A model generated the notes under the pieces. It was given only the letters and a program-made list of their open reading frames with translations. It was not told where the DNA came from and ran no database searches. Made by a program: the position numbers and the translations under genes. A stretch of DNA of 64,000 nt, from NCBI GenBank assembly GCA_947482115.1, contig CANKII010000006.1, positions 62,001 through 126,000 of the forward strand, in the 5' to 3' direction. The stretch is from Fibrobacterota bacterium (lineage in GTDB: Bacteria; Fibrobacterota; Fibrobacteria; UBA11236). Each line of letters starts with the position of its first letter. The first letter of the stretch is position 1. Below, one piece after another: positions 60,549-64,000 of this stretch.

Positions 60549-61703
60549 ATGGCAAAGATTCGTGGATTGCAAGGCCTTCGTCCCGCCTCTGAAACAGCGG
60601 CACAATTGGTGACTCCGCCCTATGATGTCATCAAGGATGGCTCTCCTTTGGAGAAGCTGTTGGGGGCAAATCCGCTCTCCTTTTTCCACGTCACCTTGGG
60701 CCCCACTCCTGCTGAGACACTGGCCGAATTCCAGAAAGAAGGTGCTTTGATTCCGGATACGGAACCCTGCCTTTACGTCTACGAGCAAACGTGGAAGGGT
60801 GGGGGTCGTCTGGGATTCTTTGCCGCAGTAGAAGTTTCTCCTTATGTCGAAGGGCAGGTCATCCGGCATGAGAAAACCTTCGATGAAAAAGTGAAAGGCC
60901 GCATTGCGGTAACTCGTGCCACAGGATATACCCTGGAGCCGATCTTTCTTTTGACACGTTCTCCCATTGGACTCACACTGGAATCGGTTCGACGGAATGA
61001 AAAAGTGTTGTATGAATTCACCAGTGATTTTGGCGGATACAATGATCTTCACGGGATCAAGACGCGAATATTCCGGGTCTCTGAAGCCTCGACAGATGGT
61101 GCGGCATTGTGTCAGGCGGTAGGAGAAAATCCCCTGTACATCGCGGACGGACATCATCGTTATCATGCCGCTTTGCTCGGCGGACAAACCCATGCCATGG
61201 CGTACATCGTGGAAGATGCCCGCATTTTGGCCTATAATCGTGTCATTCGTGGATCCGTTCCTTTTTCCCAGATTCGCAAGGCGTTAAATCTGACGCCGGT
61301 TCCGGAATTCACCACGCCGCCGAAAAATCATTTCTGTCTCTACAGCAAAGAGGGCGCGTTTCTGCTCAAGGCGCAGAATGTGCCGGATGATGTGGTAGGT
61401 GGACTGGATTGTTCGATTCTTGAGCGTGAATTATACCCGCAACTTGGTGTGGTACATTCCATGATTTTGAAGAAAGAACACTTCGACTATTATCCCGAAT
61501 GGGATTTGGCGACGATGAAATCACTGGTGGATCAGGGGGAATACGACGTTGCCGTGGCGTTGCATCCGGTTTCCATCGGAGAACTGATGGCGGTTGCGGA
61601 TGCGGGGTTGAAGGATTCCAACGTAGTGATGCCGGAAAAATCGACCTTCTTCGCACCGAAAATTTTGTCGGGATTAATTCTGTACAAACATGCGTTGAAA
61701 TAA
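60549..61703 (+). CDS. DUF1015 family protein
   Basis: A 384-residue cytoplasmic protein with AAGGAAG before ATG 60549. It carries the marks of the DUF1015 family: RGLQGLRP at the N-terminus, TPPYDVI, YVYEQTW, RHEKTFDEKVKGR, IADGHHRYHAALL (~200) and the closing MPEKSTFFAPKILSGLILY. The length matches (family usually 380-420). The function is unknown; in other genomes it sits beside D-3-phosphoglycerate dehydrogenase/serine genes, but not here. It ends at a palindrome shared with the convergent oxidoreductase gene. Confidence 0.93.
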   Translation: MAKIRGLQGLRPASETAAQLVTPPYDVIKDGSPLEKLLGANPLSFFHVTLGPTPAETLAEFQKEGALIPDTEPCLYVYEQTWKGGGRLGFFAAVEVSPYVEGQVIRHEKTFDEKVKGRIAVTRATGYTLEPIFLLTRSPIGLTLESVRRNEKVLYEFTSDFGGYNDLHGIKTRIFRVSEASTDGAALCQAVGENPLYIADGHHRYHAALLGGQTHAMAYIVEDARILAYNRVIRGSVPFSQIRKALNLTPVPEFTTPPKNHFCLYSKEGAFLLKAQNVPDDVVGGLDCSILERELYPQLGVVHSMILKKEHFDYYPEWDLATMKSLVDQGEYDVAVALHPVSIGELMAVADAGLKDSNVVMPEKSTFFAPKILSGLILYKHALK

Positions 61704-61709
61704 CATTTG

Positions 61710-61748
61710 ATTTCGTAGGGGCGCGATTGAATCGCGCCCCTACGAAAT
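61710..61748. terminator. Palindrome between convergent genes (bidirectional terminator, GTAGGGGCGC family)
   Basis: Nineteen-bp perfect arms around a single central base, beginning ATTTCGTAGGGGCGC and ending in its complement, so T-rich or A-rich tails flank the stem on both strands. The core GTAGGGGCGC/GCGCCCCTAC is shared with the palindrome at 30156-30205. It contributes the last codon and TAG stop of the oxidoreductase gene. Confidence 0.82.
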
Positions 61749-62747
61749 TTTCAGAATAATTTTTCCGGTTTGCAAACCCTGATCCATGCGTTGCATGGCA
61801 TCTTCGATTTGTTCCAGCGGAAATACCGAATCGATTACCGGTTTGATGTTGTGAACCTGAACAAAGGACAGCATTTCCCTGAAGTCCCGAGCTGAACCCA
61901 TCGCCGTTCCGCGAATGTCGATTTGTTTGAAGAATGCTTTGCGCATGGGAACTTCCGGCGCGCCACGTGTAGCCCCGAAAAAAACCAGCCGGCCACCAGG
62001 TTTTAGCGCTTCACAAATTCCCGCCCAACCGGATCCCGCAGCGCTATCCACACAGAGATCAAAAGAACCTGCGGCTTTCACCAAATCTTCCGCCCACGAA
62101 GGCGAAGTATAAAGGACTCCGCCTTTCGCGCCCAATTTCTTGGCCGCTTCAATTTTTTCCTGAGAACGGGATGTCACCCAAACCTCAGCCCCTGCAGCCA
62201 CGGCGAATTGCAGCAGGAATTGCGCGGTGCCTCCACCGATGCCTGTGATCAATACTTTTTCCCCGGCCTTGAGATTGCCGCGCTGGAATAAAGAACGATG
62301 CGCCGTGACTCCAGCCAAAGGCAATGACGCAGCTTCTTCGGGGGACAAATTTTTCGGAGCAGCAAATAATTGGGTTACAGGAACAATGATGTATTCCGCG
62401 AAAGTCCCTGCATCCGGAACTCCCAAAATGCGCCATGCCGGACCCGGCGCAAGATCGTTTTCACCCCAATCGAGAGAAGGGAAAATGACAACAGACGATC
62501 CGATCCAACTTTTATTCGTTTCGGAACCCACCGCTTCAACAATCCCAAATCCATCCGATCCCAATACACAAGGCAAGCCTGGCATGTTCCCGTAAGCGCC
62601 TTTACGCATCCATAAATCGCGGTGGTTCAACGCTGCGAATTGAAGATGCACCAAGGCTTCACCCGATTTGGGAACGGGAATCTCGCGATGTTCCAGAACA
62701 AGCGGTTTGCCCGCTTCCCGTAAAACTTGTGCTTTATAAGTAGACAT
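61740..62747 (-). CDS. MDR-superfamily zinc-type/quinone oxidoreductase
   Basis: A 335-residue cytoplasmic oxidoreductase. ATG 62747 is preceded by GAGG at 9-12 bp and lies 11 bp past the upstream stop; a frame to 62774 is less likely. Domains: GroES-like catalytic domain (ALNHRDLWMRKGAYGN, LPCVLGSDGFGIVEAVG) and NAD(P)-binding Rossmann domain (VLITGIGGGTAQFLLQFAVAAGAEV, in part; LKPGGRLVFFGAT). The catalytic-zinc cysteine usually in the CHxD motif is replaced by N-H-R-D and no structural-zinc cysteine cluster is seen, so it is probably zinc-free and quinone-oxidoreductase-like. Substrate unknown. Confidence 0.88.
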   Translation of the reverse strand: MSTYKAQVLREAGKPLVLEHREIPVPKSGEALVHLQFAALNHRDLWMRKGAYGNMPGLPCVLGSDGFGIVEAVGSETNKSWIGSSVVIFPSLDWGENDLAPGPAWRILGVPDAGTFAEYIIVPVTQLFAAPKNLSPEEAASLPLAGVTAHRSLFQRGNLKAGEKVLITGIGGGTAQFLLQFAVAAGAEVWVTSRSQEKIEAAKKLGAKGGVLYTSPSWAEDLVKAAGSFDLCVDSAAGSGWAGICEALKPGGRLVFFGATRGAPEVPMRKAFFKQIDIRGTAMGSARDFREMLSFVQVHNIKPVIDSVFPLEQIEDAMQRMDQGLQTGKIILKIS

Positions 62748-62758
62748 CGAAAATGGCC

Positions 62759-63241
62759 TCAGGATAAATGCCAAAGATCCTTGGTGCCCAATTCCTTCGC
62801 GCCCGCTGCTTTGAGATAGAGAAAAAGTTGCATGCGATAGCCCGTCATAAACCGGAGAGACTGATTCACCAAGGCGTCGCCTTTTTTCATCGTCTCACCC
62901 CAAGGGAAAACAATGTCTTCCTTTTCCAACGCGATCGGATTCGCGGATCGTACCATCCGTGCGACTTCGTCCATTTGCCATTTCATGTGGCGGGGAAAAT
63001 CCGAGACGGGCATGTCCTTGGTGGCTTCATTGGCGGGTTTGCCCACGTTCCAGTCGCCGGCGATTATGCGACGAGTCACATTGTAAGGACCATAACTCAG
63101 ATATCGCAACAGTTCCACGGTGGAGCGTTGTCCCAAAGTGGGGCGATAGTCCAAAGCACTGGACGGCATCTTGTGAAACAATTGAATGCAGATGGTGCTT
63201 TCCTTGGAATAGGCGCGGATGAAAGACTCGACGGAATACAC
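62759..63241 (-). CDS. DinB-like/DUF664-type helical protein
   Basis: A 160-residue protein with GTG start at 63241 and a strong AAGGAGG five bases upstream. It appears to be a four-helix bundle with the pattern of the DinB/YfiT superfamily: STICIQLFHKMPSSALDYRP, TVELLRYLSYGPYNVTRR, HMKWQMDEVARMVR and SLRFMTGYRMQLFLYLKAAG. The three metal histidines of classical DinB proteins are not clearly present. Function unknown. It lies between the partial dusA gene (9 bp upstream) and the oxidoreductase, in a single minus-strand operon. Confidence 0.72.
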   Translation of the reverse strand: MYSVESFIRAYSKESTICIQLFHKMPSSALDYRPTLGQRSTVELLRYLSYGPYNVTRRIIAGDWNVGKPANEATKDMPVSDFPRHMKWQMDEVARMVRSANPIALEKEDIVFPWGETMKKGDALVNQSLRFMTGYRMQLFLYLKAAGAKELGTKDLWHLS

Positions 63242-63250
63242 AGGACCTCC

Positions 63251-64000
63251 TTAAGGCGTGGTAAAATCAGGTGAGACAAGATATTCAGAATTTTCAATGC
63301 CCACATGGGATGCTTTGGCGACGTCTTCAATGGCCTTTTCCAAAATTTCGATTCCGCCACCCTCCCGGCCCGCGTCACAGCACAGGGTTTGCCGCCAGGC
63401 TTTGGCCCCGCGCACTCCGGCATATAATCCTGTGAAATGCCGGACTACGGACGAAAATCGTTCGCCGCGCTCCAGTTCGGTTTTCACGTAGGGAATCAGC
63501 GCCTGCGCAACTTCTTCACGGGTTTGCATCGGATCGGTTTCTCCATAAAAACGTGAATCAAGTCGTGCGAACATAAAAGGATTGTCATAAGCCTGACGGC
63601 CGATCATCACTCCGTCAAAGACGTGGAGATGCTGTTCGGTTTCCTCCCAGGTTTTGATTCCCCCGTTGACGGAGATGTCGAGTTCAGGAAAATCCTTTTT
63701 TAATTGTTCGACGACGTCATAGCGCAACGGCGGCTTCTCGCGATTCTCTTTGGGGCTTAAACCCTTCAACCACGCTTTGCGGGCATGCACGATAAAACGC
63801 TTGCAGCCGGTTTTTGCAATGAGATTTACAAAACGGGTCAGTTCCTCATAACTGTCGTGATTGTCGAAACCGATGCGGTGTTTTACGGAGACCGGCAATC
63901 CCGAAACATCGGACATGGCTTGCATGCATTCTGCCACGCGCTCCGGTTCACCCATCAGGCAAACGCCGAAGCTTCCGGATTGCACGCGCTCGCTGGGACA
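63251..64000 (-). CDS. tRNA-dihydrouridine synthase (DusA/DUS family), N-terminus beyond the window
   Basis: The last ~249 residues of an FMN enzyme that reduces uridines in tRNA D-loops; the gene is cut by the window edge. The visible part begins CPSERVQSGSFGVCLM, which contains the conserved catalytic cysteine region of DusA, then SVKHRIGFDNHDSYEELT, FIVHARKAWLKGLSPKENR, ISVNGGIKTW and GVMIGRQAYDNPFMFA. HARKA..LKGLSPKENR is specific to the DusA subgroup, so DusA is likely. A C-terminal part with CCDAGREGGG follows. It heads the visible operon with the DinB-like and oxidoreductase genes. Confidence 0.93.
   Translation of the reverse strand, partial: CPSERVQSGSFGVCLMGEPERVAECMQAMSDVSGLPVSVKHRIGFDNHDSYEELTRFVNLIAKTGCKRFIVHARKAWLKGLSPKENREKPPLRYDVVEQLKKDFPELDISVNGGIKTWEETEQHLHVFDGVMIGRQAYDNPFMFARLDSRFYGETDPMQTREEVAQALIPYVKTELERGERFSSVVRHFTGLYAGVRGAKAWRQTLCCDAGREGGGIEILEKAIEDVAKASHVGIENSEYLVSPDFTTP

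Noticed and set aside
1-64000. CRISPR arrays, prophage, transposase genes, rRNA operon
   Set aside because: No regularly spaced repeats, phage structural genes, transposases or rRNA-like sequence were seen.

Overview
The window reads as a gene-dense chromosome fragment of a Gram-negative, saccharolytic, probably anaerobic or facultative bacterium, most likely of the Fibrobacterota/FCB group. This assignment is an inference. It rests on secreted proteins ending in short conserved sorting-like tails, an outer-membrane polysaccharide export machinery, a multi-gene TonB/ExbB/ExbD energiser with DUF3450, a PPi-type phosphofructokinase and xylose isomerase. No rRNA, CRISPR array, phage or complete insertion sequence is visible.

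Region 1 (1-23.9 kb) is an exopolysaccharide locus. It holds a glycosyltransferase (cut by the window edge), a pyruvyl transferase, a second GT4, two secreted beta-domain proteins, a membrane GT2, two sugar-dehydrogenase-like proteins, three secreted TIM-barrel glycosidase-like paralogs interleaved with two membrane O-acyltransferases, a Wzc-like tyrosine autokinase, a FemAB-like protein, a Wza-like exporter, and convergent DegT aminotransferase and polysaccharide deacetylase genes. Several proteins resemble subfamilies found with exosortase (XrtA) loci, but no exosortase or PEP-CTERM tail is seen. Nearly every accessory function is present as a tandem paralog pair or triple.

Region 2 (24-39.3 kb) is mixed housekeeping and secreted proteins: a transglutaminase-like protein, a DUF2341/LamG protein, tRNA-Pro, PPi-phosphofructokinase, a secreted DUF1080 protein, RluB, a radical-SAM/DUF2344 fusion, ferredoxin plus geranylgeranyl-reductase-like flavoprotein, an esterase bounded by a direct repeat, an AT-rich orphan gene with a possible nuclease-toxin C-terminus, and xylose isomerase.

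Region 3 (39.4-44.4 kb) is a translationally coupled six-gene operon: DUF3450, TtpC-like and ExbB-like channel proteins, ExbD, TonB and a TPR protein. It resembles the TonB2 systems of Vibrio.

Region 4 (44.4-60.3 kb) is a second surface-polysaccharide locus of O-antigen/capsule type: four glycosyltransferases on the minus strand, a flippase, a polymerase, a GT-C-like membrane protein, two nucleotide-sugar epimerases of the CDP-paratose 2-epimerase type, a Wzz-like protein, a methyltransferase and a second Wza. A decayed copy of the end of the GT-C-like gene lies at 57.0-57.2 kb. Region 5 (60.4-64 kb) holds tRNA-Thr, a DUF1015 protein, an MDR oxidoreductase, a DinB-like protein and a partial DusA.

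Dispersed structure includes a family of small hairpins with a conserved TCGACARGCTC loop and unrelated arms (some inside coding sequence), two palindromes sharing a GTAGGGGCGC core between convergent genes, and a 27-bp direct repeat bracketing the esterase gene.
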